This document shows positions 1 to 10,269 of a stretch of 64,000 nt of DNA, one piece after another. Where the stretch lies: positions 1,798,001 to 1,862,000 of the forward strand of contig KV748207.1 in assembly GCA_001692895.1 (NCBI GenBank), in the 5' to 3' direction. The notes below the pieces were generated by a model that saw only the letters and a list, made by a program, of their open reading frames with translations, searched no databases and had not been told where the DNA came from. Every line of letters starts with the position of its first letter. Positions within the stretch are counted from its first letter, which is position 1. Source of the DNA: Cenococcum geophilum 1.58 (lineage: Eukaryota > Ascomycota > Dothideomycetes > Gloniales > Gloniaceae). Both the position numbers and the translations under genes were made by a program.

Positions 1-1990
1 CAGGCTAATATAGGGATTTTTATACAACTCTGCTTTTAAGCCTTTATACCGGTCTATAATTAATTATAAGTATTATAGGCAATTTAGTGTTCTAGTATAG
101 TTCTATAGAACCTTTTAGTATAGGATTTAATATATAGAGCCTTAGCTTGCTGTCGTCTTTAACTGCTAAGATATAGTCTATAATCCTTTCTTATAATCCT
201 TTTCTTATAATCCCCTGCGTTACTAACGCATTACTCCTATATTTACCCTTAGGCTATTAAATGCGGTTAAGGTATTAATTAGTTAGTTAAAGAAACTTAT
301 CTCTTAAGATTTAGTGTATATGGTTTTAAATCTAGTAGTCCTATGCCGTATATTTAGCGTAGCTCTACTGCTTAGCAAATAGGGACATTTCGCGATAGCA
401 ATTATAGCTATTATGCAATTGTTAAGAACGTCTATAACGTTGTTCTTTAATACTATAGTATCGTTTTAGGTCTAATTTAACCCATATACGTCTTTAATTT
501 AACGTCTTAATTGCCTTCCCCTAGCCGCGTAGTCAGTTTTTATAAGGAAGTAATAGTTAAATAACTTATACGCGTGTTTCCTTCCTTTTAAATAGCGCTA
601 TTGTAACGGAGTTATATTGGTAAGGTTACGGCTATTTACTAAAAGGGTATTAGACGGTGAAGTATAAGGATACCTTTGCTTATTAAGCTGCTTCTTTTCC
701 TTAACACCTTACTTTCTCATTATTAACCTTTGTCTAATTTTGGACATATCTTTAATATATTATTAAGATTTTCTTCTTTTCCATTAATAATTTAATATGC
801 CTCTTCGTTCTCCTACTAACTGCTCTTTTAAGTAGATTCTATAGCGTATCCTAGCCCTACCTTTATATATAGAACCCTAACCTCCACTAACTTATAACTG
901 GTGCTAGTCCTGCCTAAATAATTTTACTTATACGTCTTTAAAAGACCAGAAATCTAATAATAGGATTTTAGAGGCTTGTAATAAGACGCACTATATTAAA
1001 TCTAATACCTTTAGTCCTTATAATTAATGCATGCGTATTAAGAGCGGCAGTTGTATTAAGGTAAGCTTTTCTATTCTTAATAGATTTCCATTACTAACTT
1101 TAAGCTTTAATAGCCTAGGCCTAAGTGGCGACGTTCCTTTAATGTCCTTAACTACTATATTACCCAGGCTCTTTCTTATTTTAGCATAAATGCTAAACAA
1201 CTTAGCCGAATTTAAGACTATGCCACAGCTATCTATACTGCCTATAATTCCTAGTAAGCCAGCTAGTAACGCCTAATATAAGAGTAAGGTTGGTATACTA
1301 AGGATAGGGTAAGGGATGGGGGTAATAAGAAGAAGGTTGCTGTTTACTATAAGAAAAAGTTCGCGTATACGCGTTAAGTTTTAAAAGAGTATAATATAAT
1401 ACGGTATTAGGTAGGTTACCCTTCGGGTACCTAGCAGATAGGTAACTAATAGTTACTATAGTAAGGTCTTAGTAGTTCTGGACTATACTAGCTAGCTAAT
1501 ATCTCTATTTATTCTAGGCTTAAGCGTATCTTTATTAACTATAAGCTTACGCCGTAAGAGCTTTATTGGTATTGGTTTAGACCTAATATTAGTGTTAAGC
1601 GTTTAAGAGTCTTTGCTCTAGCTATACCTTATTATCCTACCCCTATTTTTATACCTACTTATACGCCTACTAAGGCATCTAGATCCTATTCTTGTTAGCT
1701 ATTACTTAGTAGCCTAATAGATACTAATCCTACTCCTAATAATAATAAGGCGTAGTGGCTTTCCAGATTGGGCATTTATGGTTTAAACTTTTAGGATTTG
1801 TTCTTATATATAGTAGTAATTAAAGACCTTAATTAGGTACTCGGGAAGGCCTTATAAGGCTTTTAAAAAGGGCTTAGAAGCCCTAGGAATAATATTCCTA
1901 GTATAGATTAATAAATAGGAATATAATTCTAGCAAAATGCCCTATTAACTCTATACTATATATGTAAAAAGGCTAAGGACCTATCCTGCC
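1..1990. other. Unresolved RIP-decayed sequence
   Basis: No element could be recognised here on either strand. A coding-like plus frame opens at an ATG at 797-799 and runs to about 1,280 with stops only of the TAA/TAG type. It contains a CxxC pair (reads CQSCLNN near residue 40), but I do not recognise the family. The rest is A+T-rich with TpA excess. It may be the far end of the Ty3/Gypsy element that follows, or an older repeat; I could not find a second copy of that element's 5' leader here. Confidence 0.3.
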
Positions 1991-2139
1991 TTAGGCTATA
2001 GCCCTATCCCTATAGTTTCCGGAGCCTATCTGTTCCATATCCAATTTAACCTATTTACTCTTTTCGCGAGCTTTCTTTATAGGTCGCGATAACACCGTAG
2101 TATTAGAGCGCTTTCTATAACTTATAGATTATGGACCTT

Positions 2140-2320
2140 AGTCCCAATATTCTTTTAGAATATCTTTGTAATAATTAAGGTAATCCTCTGGTTCCTATAT
2201 AGAGTTCTTAATAGGCTAGCCTAGCTATTTAACTTTAAATTAAAGCTTGTTCTTAACAGACTTATAGCGTAGTATAGCTTTAACCTCGTACCGCTCGCCT
2301 ACTACTTTAGGGTGTTTAAT
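2140..2320 (-). other. Chromodomain at the C terminus of Ty3-A integrase
   Basis: The minus-strand translation has a basic residue run followed by YEVKAILRYKSV, then a K-K-LG core with stops at the two Trp positions, then an EPEDYLNYYKDILKEYWD end. This is the classic chromodomain pattern, with an aromatic cage start, a WEP-type strand and a C-terminal helix. In chromoviruses this domain is thought to bind methylated histone H3 and steer integration into heterochromatin, which fits the transposon-dense surroundings. Confidence 0.85.
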
Positions 2321-2699
2321 TGGGCCTAGACGGAAGTTCTTTTCCGGTAGTAGTCTATGCTATAGCTCTAGTAGGTTTACGTAAAATACTAAATATATAT
2401 AGGCCATAAATGGGGGTAGCTGGAGATAATAGGCTAGCTTGCCAATTTGTTCCTTAACTTAAAAGGGACCTAGGTATCTTATATTAATCTTCTTTAATAG
2501 TTAACGGGTCTTAATATTTGTTAAATATAATAGAACCTTATCGCCTACTCCGAAATGCTTATCCTAGTGCTTACAGTTATACTAAAGTCTTTACTACTCT
2601 TAGGCATCTTATAAGCTCTACTTCGCATACTTCTATTACTCCTCCCATTCTTAGAGGTATCCTTATACTCTCTAATAGATGTCCTTAGACTTCCCGGTA

Positions 2700-3530
2700 G
2701 GATCCTATAACTAATTATACGGCCTTAGCCAGTGATTGTTAGGTATACTATTAAACCCAAATAGTTAGACGCTATAGGCAATCTAGATTGGTGCATACTT
2801 ATGCGATACGTATTGCTTTAAATTATAAGCGTACTCCGCGTATAGAAGTAGCTCGCACTAGTTATTTTACTAATAGTTTAAATATATCCGTAGGTAAGAC
2901 TCCAGTTCCTAGTTCTAGCGTTCTGTTTGCCCATCCGTCTGCGGGTAGAAAGTAGTACTATAACGGTAATCTATCTTTAAATGGAAGTATAGATCTGACT
3001 AGTACTAACTTATAAAGACGCTGCCCCTATTAGTAATAATAGAGTGCGGCTAATCTACTTTAAGAAAGCATTTCTTCTTAATTAGGTTAGTAAGCTCTTA
3101 TACGTTAATCGTCTTATTAACAGAAAGGTATTAGACGTACTTTAAAACCCTATTAATAAGTACGAGGACCGAATTATATGTTCGTCTTTAGCCATCTTTA
3201 GATAGCGGAAGATCCGTAATAAAGTCTATAGCGTAATATTGCTATAGCTTACTAGCAGGGGGAACTAATTTAAGTAGACCCTATAGCTTATACCTGTAGA
3301 TCTTATATACTTAACACTTCTTATAATAGCTAATGTACTCCTTTGCTTTCTAATTAAGCCTTAGCCAATAGTATTTACGTTAAAGTAATTCCACTGTCTT
3401 TACTTAACCATAGTGGCCGGCTAGAGGATTATTGTAATTTTTTATAAGAATCTTCTATTATAGATTTGCTTCTTATAGCACCCAAACCTTGCTACCTTTA
3501 CGTAGTAGGCCTATTAGGTCTAGTTCCTAA
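2700..3530 (-). other. Ty3-A integrase core
   Basis: Reads, N to C: an LAGHYG-type zinc-binding start, KEYISYYKKC, then the catalytic core with AIDFITDLPLS, a region matching ITDRGSVFTS (seen as ITNRGSVFIS, so the second Asp is Asn) and the conserved FYPQTDGQTER. The order and spacing match Ty3/Gypsy integrases. One catalytic Asp is lost by a G-to-A type change. Confidence 0.85.
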
Positions 3531-4179
3531 TAGTGGCGCCTAGCAGCTTCCTTTCCGTCACGTTTCCGGTCTACTTTTATATTAAGGATGGCATAGGAAG
3601 CGTCCCTCCGTTGCACCTTATAGATGAGATCCGTTAACCTTTTAGATAGTTTTTAGGTAAAAGCTATTTCGTCCTATACTGCTCTAAGTATAAGACTAGA
3701 TAGTACTATAGATCTTATAACTCTTTAATGCGCGTACGTTAGGAAGGCCGCTATAAGGTTAAAGTCCTTTAGTTATTATAGGGCTCTAAGTTCTAATTGC
3801 TCTATAGCTTTGCTATTAGTTTAAGGGAATAGCTTAGCAATTAGGGGTAGTATATTACTAGGTTCTAAGAATGTATTAGGGACGTCCTATCTAGGTATAT
3901 TTGGACCCTTATTAGTAACGGACCGGGTACTAGCTAAAACGTTAGTGGAAACCAATAAAGCTTATACTGCCTAAGACTTAATGCATAAAGCTATAGGTGC
4001 TTAAGCATCCTATACCTAGAGCTCATTCTATAATATAGGGAGTAAGATATCTATTATCTGTTTTCCTTCTCCTATTTTAAAGCCTTTAGTATAGTCTAGC
4101 TGTCGTAACAGTCTATTAGTAGGGTTGTTTTCCCCTAGCTTATATTTAATCTTAAAATTAAATTATATAAGCTCCTCTG

Positions 4180-5330
4180 CTTATCTGGCTTATTAAGGTA
4201 TAAGCTTCTTTATAGTTATAAAGTAGCGTAAATTATAGTGATCTGAGAGTATACGAGTGGTATAGCTCGCGTGCTTAAGGTAGTGTCGCCACTATTTAAA
4301 GCAGTTAACTACAGCCAGCAGTTCCTTATCGTGGGTATAATACCTAACTTTAGGTCTCTAAAATTTTCTTCTATAAAATGCTATTAGTCTTTAATGGAGC
4401 TAGGTAGCGTCTAAATGCCTATTAAGTTATAATAGGATACTAGTAAGGACAAAATTTAATGCATTAGTAATTATTATTAATAGCTAATTTAGGTCGAAAT
4501 GTCGTAATAATAGAGCTTCTATAAACTTTACGCGAAGTTTTTAAAAGGCCTTCTAAACCTTTCCGGGCTATAACTATAGCTTATACTATTTAGTTAGTCC
4601 CTTTTTAGTTTTCTTCCTTACCACCTTTAAGCTTTTAACTCCTTAGGTTAGGTCTTAGAAAGCTTCCGCAATATAGTTAAATAAGTATTAGGTAACGTCT
4701 AAGTAGTTATAAATAAAGCGCCTATAGAAATTAGCAAAGCCTAGGAATACTTAGATATCCTAGTAGCTCTCTAGCTCCGGTTACTCTTAGATTATCTACA
4801 CCTGTGCTAGGTCTATAACTACACCTATAGGCGTTATAATGTAACCCAGGAACTTGACCTGCTTAGTATTAAAGACATACTTTAACGCCTTAGCGTAGAG
4901 GCCCTAATTATCTAAATGTTCCAGCACTTCGCGGATATATTACTTGTGTTAATCCTTATCTTCTAAGTAGATTAAGATGTTATCTAAATAAATAACGTAT
5001 ATGCGGTTAACTAGTCCCCCTAAGGCTCTATAAATATATAATTGGAATATTATAAGCGTATTGGCTAGCCTAAAAGGCATTACCAGATACTTAAAGTGGC
5101 CGTATTGGGTCTTAAAAGCGGTCTTCTATTTATTCCCTTCTTTAATACGGAGCCTATAGTAGGCGTCTTATAGATTTAGCTTTATAAAGATCTTCGCCCT
5201 AAATAGTCGATCTAGCATTTTACTAACTAGTAGTAGTGGGTAACGGTTTTTAATTATAATCTTATTAAGACTATAATAGTCTATGTATAGCCTTATAGTT
5301 CTATTTAGTTTTAAGATAAAGAGGATCGGT
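4180..5330 (-). other. Ty3-A reverse transcriptase and RNase H
   Basis: From 5,330 down: CIDYYSLNKI, KNRYPLLLVSKML, FRAKIF, a KTAFKTQYGHFKYLVMPF block, then VIYLDNILIY (the YxDD box, mutated), KFLGYIITP near 4,830 and GFANFYRRF near 4,735. RNase H follows with DKELLAVVNCF, HYL and ILSDHYNLRYF near 4,250-4,330. These are textbook Ty3/Gypsy RT motifs in the right order. Confidence 0.9.
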
Positions 5331-8300
5331 GCGCCTACTGGCGACTTATTAGGCCGGATCTACCCCCTTTTTAGTAACCCGTTAAGGTACTCCTATAAGA
5401 TCTTAAGCTCTTTATATAAGAGGTTATAAATAGGAAGGTTTGGTAGTTATTTACCTTCTTTTAAATTAATTATATAATTATACTCCGAGTTCTATAGTAG
5501 GACTTTAGCTCTCCTACCTAAAAATACCCTGAGTAAATCCCTTAGGCCTACTAGAATATTTAATAAATTAGAGTCATATTTATCCTCTATATTATCGTTA
5601 GGTAGGTTTTAGAGCTCCCTTAGAATGCTCGCGGGCAGCGTCGTGCGCTATAGTGGTTGCTTATATATGGTTGCTACTATACGTTATACCGTTTTATACG
5701 GTAGCTAGTAAAGGGTAGGGAAATCCTTAACGCAGCGCTTAAGATGTTATAGTATACTCTTTGCATATTACTTAAGCTAGAGTAACCTATAATGGTTAAA
5801 GTATTTCGTAAGATTCTTAAGATCGCCGCCTTCCTATAATGTCTCTGCGACCTATCTAGCAGTTCCTTATAGGGTCTCCATTATAGAGGGGTTATTACCT
5901 ATACTAGGCTCTATACCTATCTTGCTATTAAATAGGGGTTAAATCTAATACTCCTTTAGGTATAGAGCGTATACTATTTTGCCTAGGGCTATATTCTCTA
6001 GGATGTCCTTTAGGCTTATTAGTAATATACGCCCTTCTAAATCTTTATTGTTCTATTATTTAAAGGCTCCTGTTTTAAAGCGTATCTTAAAATCTACTTC
6101 TATAAGCTAAGGGTATCTAAGGATAAGGTTATAACCTATAAAGTTAGCCGCCTAAAAGGGTTACGGGCTAACTATCTTAATGCGGTTATATATATCGGCC
6201 GCTAACACTATAAGCTTATAGGCACTATATAGTTTAATCTAATACTTATCTAGGAAGCCTATAATAGGTTTCNNCNACCTTTATAATAGGANAAGTTTAT
6301 ACTNTTTTACNAAATTATATNATATAAGATTNATTTNNGCNCCGCTNTTATATAGTGCTTAGAACTATTATACCTTACCTATAGGGAGTATTATTTCCAG
6401 CTTAATAGTAATATAGAGAGTTTCTCCTTTTATATCTTACCCTAGTTATAGCTAGAAAAATTCTACAACTAGGGCTTTTCTTTTTTTAGATTATTAGTGC
6501 AGTTATCGCCCTACTTATTTTTCTAATAGGATCTACCTCCGGAGTTTTCTCTTAACTTCTTAGAGTGTTTCCGTAAAGGCGCTAGATAGGTATTAGGTTA
6601 ACCCTAAGAGTTTTTCCCGTTATTTAAGGTTCCTAACTTTAACCCTTTTAAAGTTCTCTTTAAGAACGGCTTCTTTAAAGGTTGGGTCTGCCCTACGTTA
6701 CTACTAGAGTGCCCACGCTTTTAATAACCCCTTAGCTTTCTACTAGAAGAGGTCTAGTTTCTTACCGTATCTTTAGCGTTTAGAACTGCTCGTTTAAAAT
6801 CTATATATATAGTAATCCGCAATAGGGCTCCTACGCGCTTTATTTTATTATAAATTACTAGCTTAATTCTAGCCTAGATGAACCTAATCTTTTCCTTCTT
6901 ATAGATGCTACTGTTCTTGTTTTTAAAGGGTTTTAAATCTATCTACTAAGCATAAGTTTCTATAAAGTTTATAAACTAGCGGAAGTTATAGCGGTCTAGC
7001 TATATTCCATTCCAGAATAGCTCTATATTATTATATTATATAATATACGGATCTTAAGTCCATTTCTTTAGGAAGGTTTATAGCTATAGTTATATAGTAA
7101 TTTACTCTTTATTAAGCTAATTAAGTGCGATCTAGTTTAGCAATTAGTCTTTAATCTTACTAATAATCTAGTATATACGCTCTTTAGTATTATCTTATAT
7201 TATTAGCATCTTAAAGAAGTTGTTTACCTTATAAACCCAATTATCTAACTACTGGGCGTTAGGTCTATAGCGGAGTTCTAGACTACTAGAGGCCTTAGCT
7301 AGTTAGTCTATATCCTTTTTCTATTTATAGCGTAGATAACTCTCTAAGTCTTCTATACCTCCTTAAGTAGGTACTAGGTAGCTCCTAGGAAGCCCTTAGC
7401 CTTAGCTAGGTTATAAAAGAATTTACCTAGTTTAGATTAAACCCTACTAGATCTAGATTTGCCCTTAGAGGGTTTTAATATATTTATTAGTAGCTTCTTT
7501 CCACATGGCTTCTGAGAGCCTTATAACAGCTTTCTAATATTTATCTTAGAGGAGATTAATATAGGGCTCTTAACCTTCTAAACTCGGGCCTAGGGAGGCT
7601 CCTGCTATAGAGGTAGTATTAGTACTAGTAGCTAGTATAGGCTTCCTAACGAGGCTCGGGTCTTAAGTTAGTAATTAGCTTAGATTACCTAAAGGGGTAG
7701 GCCCGCTTAGCTTGTAAGCAGTCTATATACCACTACTATACTAATTATAGGCCAGTAATCTTCCGAGAGGGTTCCGGTTAGTTCCCTAGTTAGATATATT
7801 AGTATATTCCTCTAGCATTTCTAACTTAGGGGAAGATCTTAAAGTCGCCTCTGGCGCTTAATCTTCTAATTAGCCTAGGTAGGGCCGGAGGGGTTTTAGC
7901 TACTTTCTAGTAGTATTGCAACCGTTATAGAGGGTATTTATATTTTCCTTAGCGTTATTAGTAACCGTAGGTATATAAAAGTCTTTAAGCTCCTAGAGTA
8001 TTTGGGTATTAGGGCTTATTTAGCTATCTTGCCTAGAGGGTTATATTATTGCAATCTCTTGCTATTAGAGGGACCTTCCTACCTTTGCGTAACGGCTTTC
8101 CATAAGGTATCTGTAGAGTTTCTATTTAGGTCATCGCAAGATTTTAAGGGAAGATAGTAGTTATAAATAAAAGATATAAACAAACAATCTGGTCCTTAAA
8201 GCCGACTACCCTTCTAAAAAAGAGTAGGAAGGATTTAAATATAAGGGGATCTTATAGATAGGGGGCTATAAGGACACGATTAGAATAGGATAGATTGGTA

Positions 8301-8454
8301 AGAAAGACGAATCCTTAAGGAGGTAAGGCCTCTGGGATTGTGGAGACTATATACTACAGGCACGTGCCTCCGGCACATAACTGGCGACTATTTAAGGGGC
8401 GTTTGGGGGTTGTTTTAAGGGTAACCCGAGGTGTCCGTAATAATATCCCTTATA

Positions 8455-8900
8455 TTAACTAAGAGTAAGCGCATTACCTAAAGTGTTTTAGTATTAGAGA
8501 TATATAAAATGGTTAGCGGAGTTAATATAGCAATTATAATTAGAACTACCCTAAAGATAATTATAGATTAACTTAAACTTTCTATTATCCCTATAATCGT
8601 ATACACCGACTTATATTTCCTCTATAAGTATTTAATTAAGCTTAATACTATAAAGGAGAAGCGCCTTATAATTAATATTATAGCATTTTAGTAATCCTAC
8701 GAGCGTTAAGAACTCTTTAAAATTTAATAGATTAATAGCTAAGATAACTTAGTAAATATAATAACGAAGGCGAACCTAAATAAAGCACTAGAGACGATTA
8801 TTAATATAAATACTCTATATATATAAGTTAAAGGTTAGGTTAAAAGGGAGTTCCTAAAAATTTCTTAGTTATATAAGGTCTTAAGATATCTAGGAACTTT
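8455..8900 (+). pseudogene. Copia RNase H, C-terminal fragment
   Basis: The translation matches the last ~140 residues of the Copia RNase H in Copia-1 (10,300-10,745), including TKSxLASEIYRMV-like and KEKRLIINI blocks and a C-terminal A(D/N)..TKANLNKALE block. These are RIP-mutated, with stops at Gln/Trp positions. It is only the 3' tail of the polyprotein; the rest of this copy is not in the window. Confidence 0.75.
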
Positions 8901-8995
8901 AACCAGCGGTTAAAGTTATTTAATTAGTTAGATTCTCTTACTAAGACTTTTTTAAAGGGGGGAGTATAATATTTTATAGACCCTAACTTAACCTA

Positions 8996-9070
8996 GTTAA
9001 TTAGGATTTTCTATCCCTAGGATAGAAAATTGCTATTAGCTCGCTTACTACTAGCGCCTTAGTAGCCCTC
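8996..9070 (+). repeat. Shared palindromic module, copy A
   Basis: It sits in the 3' non-coding part of the truncated Copia copy, in forward orientation relative to its element. It has the same core and flank as copies B, C and D, with transitions. Confidence 0.7.
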
Positions 9071-9247
9071 TAAATAAGATATCTACCTATAACTCCTAAG
9101 TAAGAAAGCACTACGTACTAAAAGGCAAATTTTAGAATAGTAAGACTTATATTATAATAGCAATAGTAAGTAAAAAGGATTAATATTTATTATATTAGTC
9201 AAGCGGTATATATATATAGATAGTAACCGTAAAAGAAGAGTTGCTAG

Positions 9248-9451
9248 TGTTAGGAATATAGGCAAGTTGCTATTATATAAGGTAAGTTGCCGTTACGTAA
9301 GGCAAGTTGCCGTTACGTATTGCCGCGGCACTAGCGTAGTAAGGAGCCTTAAGCTCCTTGCCCTTCCTTAAGTAGGAATAATAAAAAATTATTATTATTA
9401 TCATACTATCTACGAACCGTAGTTACGTAATATTACCTTATGTAACCAACA
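9248..9451 (+). repeat. Copia LTR (3' LTR of the 8,455-9,451 fragment)
   Basis: It starts TGTTAGGAATATAGG and ends AACCAACA, so it has the usual TG...CA ends. It aligns in inverted orientation with the two 178-bp LTRs of Copia-1. It is 26 bp longer because a GTTACGTAAGGCAAGTTGCC-like unit is duplicated and an A/T-rich tract is expanded. Confidence 0.75.
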
Positions 9452-9764
9452 CTATCTTTATATTAAAATTGGTAATAGTTAAAGTACTTCTTACTTCTTT
9501 ATATAAGAGGTCTTCTTATATACGCATATTCTGTATACTTAAACGTATTTCTGTATATAGTTGTGCATTATAGGCTAGTAATATACTTATTAGATAATCT
9601 TATAGGTCTTTATATAGCTAGGATGCCCTACTATAGGGGAATTATATACAAATTCGAGTATTTTAAATTGTAATGGTTTAGAATTTAGGACTATTATCTT
9701 TTATTAATAGTATAACTAATTATTATAGATTTTGTATTTAGCGAGTGTAATATCCTTATATTAC
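9452..9764 (-). pseudogene. Ty3-B integrase, zinc-binding N-terminal part
   Basis: The minus frame reads FVYNSPIVGHPSYIKTYKII, then VYY*PIMHNYI, YV, a Cys and KTSYIKK. This is the HHCC zinc-binding domain that precedes the catalytic core in Ty3/Gypsy integrases. It continues the RNase H frame at 15,770 once Copia-1 and one 5-bp duplication are removed. The catalytic core is absent. Confidence 0.8.
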
Positions 9765-9942
9765 TGTTGGTTATATAAGGTAATATTACATAGCTATGGT
9801 TTGTAGATAGTATAATAATTATTATTCTGTGTATCTTAATAAGGGATAGCAAGGAGCTTAAGGCTCCTCGCTACACTAGTGCCGCGGCGATACGTGACGG
9901 CAATATGCCTTATATGGTGACTATTTGCCTTTATTCCCAACA
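9765..9942 (-). repeat. Copia-1 3' LTR
   Basis: 178 bp, starting TGTTGG and ending CCAACA on either strand. It is the same length as the 5' LTR at 15,587-15,764 and nearly identical to it apart from transitions. It is preceded by target duplication ATTAC. Confidence 0.85.
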
Positions 9943-10120
9943 CTAGTAACTCTTTTTTTATAGTTGCCATCTATATATATATACCGCTTAACTAGCGGAA
10001 TAAAAATTAATCCTTTTTACTTACTATTGCCATTATAATATAAGTCTCGCTGTTTTAAAATTTGCCTCTTAATACGTGGTGCTTTCTTGCTTATAAGTTA
10101 TAGGTAGGTATCTTATTAGT

Positions 10121-10195
10121 AAGGCCGCTAAGGCGCTAGCGGTAAGCGAGCTAATAGCGATTTTTTATCCCAGGGATAGAAAATCCTAATTAGCT
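10121..10195 (-). repeat. Shared palindromic module, copy B
   Basis: A 75-bp module with a palindromic core of the type GATTTTCTATCCC / GGGATAGAAAATC, next to TATTAGCTCGCTTA and CTAGCGCC. It lies between the RNase H end and the 3' LTR of Copia-1. Copies A (8,996), C (22,944) and D (58,998) sit in the same position of other Copia elements. Confidence 0.7.
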
Positions 10196-10269
10196 AGTTT
10201 AAGTTAGGGTCTATAGAATATTATACTCCCCCCTTTAAAAAAGTCTTAGTAAGAGAATCTAACTAATTA

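Larger units (their letters stand above)
2045..8134 (-). pseudogene. Ty3-A gag-pol polyprotein with chromodomain (RIP-inactivated)
   Basis: A single frame of about 2,000 codons. The gag ATG (8,134-8,132), the RT active site near 4,990, the integrase core near 3,230 and the chromodomain near 2,284 all have first bases in the same phase, so no net frameshift is needed. The start was chosen because this ATG is in phase and reads MT*IETLQIPYGKP. Gag should package RNA; the pol enzymes reverse-transcribe and integrate it. The RT active site reads YLDN, where the family has YxDD, a G-to-A change. Dozens of TAA/TAG codons replace Gln or Trp, so it cannot be translated. The exact 3' end is uncertain; the frame stays readable to about 2,045. 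Confidence 0.85.
2040..8454 (-). mobile_element. Ty3/Gypsy chromovirus, RIP-decayed (Ty3-A)
   Basis: LTR retrotransposon of the Ty3/Gypsy superfamily, read on the minus strand. Domain order from 8,134 downwards is gag, RT, RNase H, integrase and a C-terminal chromodomain, the arrangement that defines chromoviruses. The stretch 8,135-8,454, upstream of the gag ATG, is presumably leader plus 5' LTR. I could not match it to a 3' LTR near 2.0 kb, so both outer boundaries are approximate. Its left-hand neighbour is unresolved; on the right it meets a Copia 3' fragment at 8,455. Isolated Ns lie at 6,273-6,347. Confidence 0.85.
8455..9451 (+). mobile_element. Copia 3' fragment (relative of Copia-1), plus strand
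   Basis: This is a 5'-truncated Copia copy. It holds the end of RNase H (8,455 to about 8,880), a G-rich polypurine stretch near 8,956-8,965, a palindromic module at 8,996-9,070 and a TGTT...AACA long terminal repeat at 9,248-9,451. The whole segment is an inverted copy of 9,765-10,745, the 3' end of Copia-1, and homology stops sharply at 8,455. Its right edge cuts into the integrase of Ty3-B. Confidence 0.8.

Noticed and set aside
2040..2100. TGTTATCGCGACC near 2,093 as the start of the Ty3-A 3' LTR
   Set aside because: The gag-pol frame still looks coding past this point and no matching sequence occurs near 8,135-8,454.
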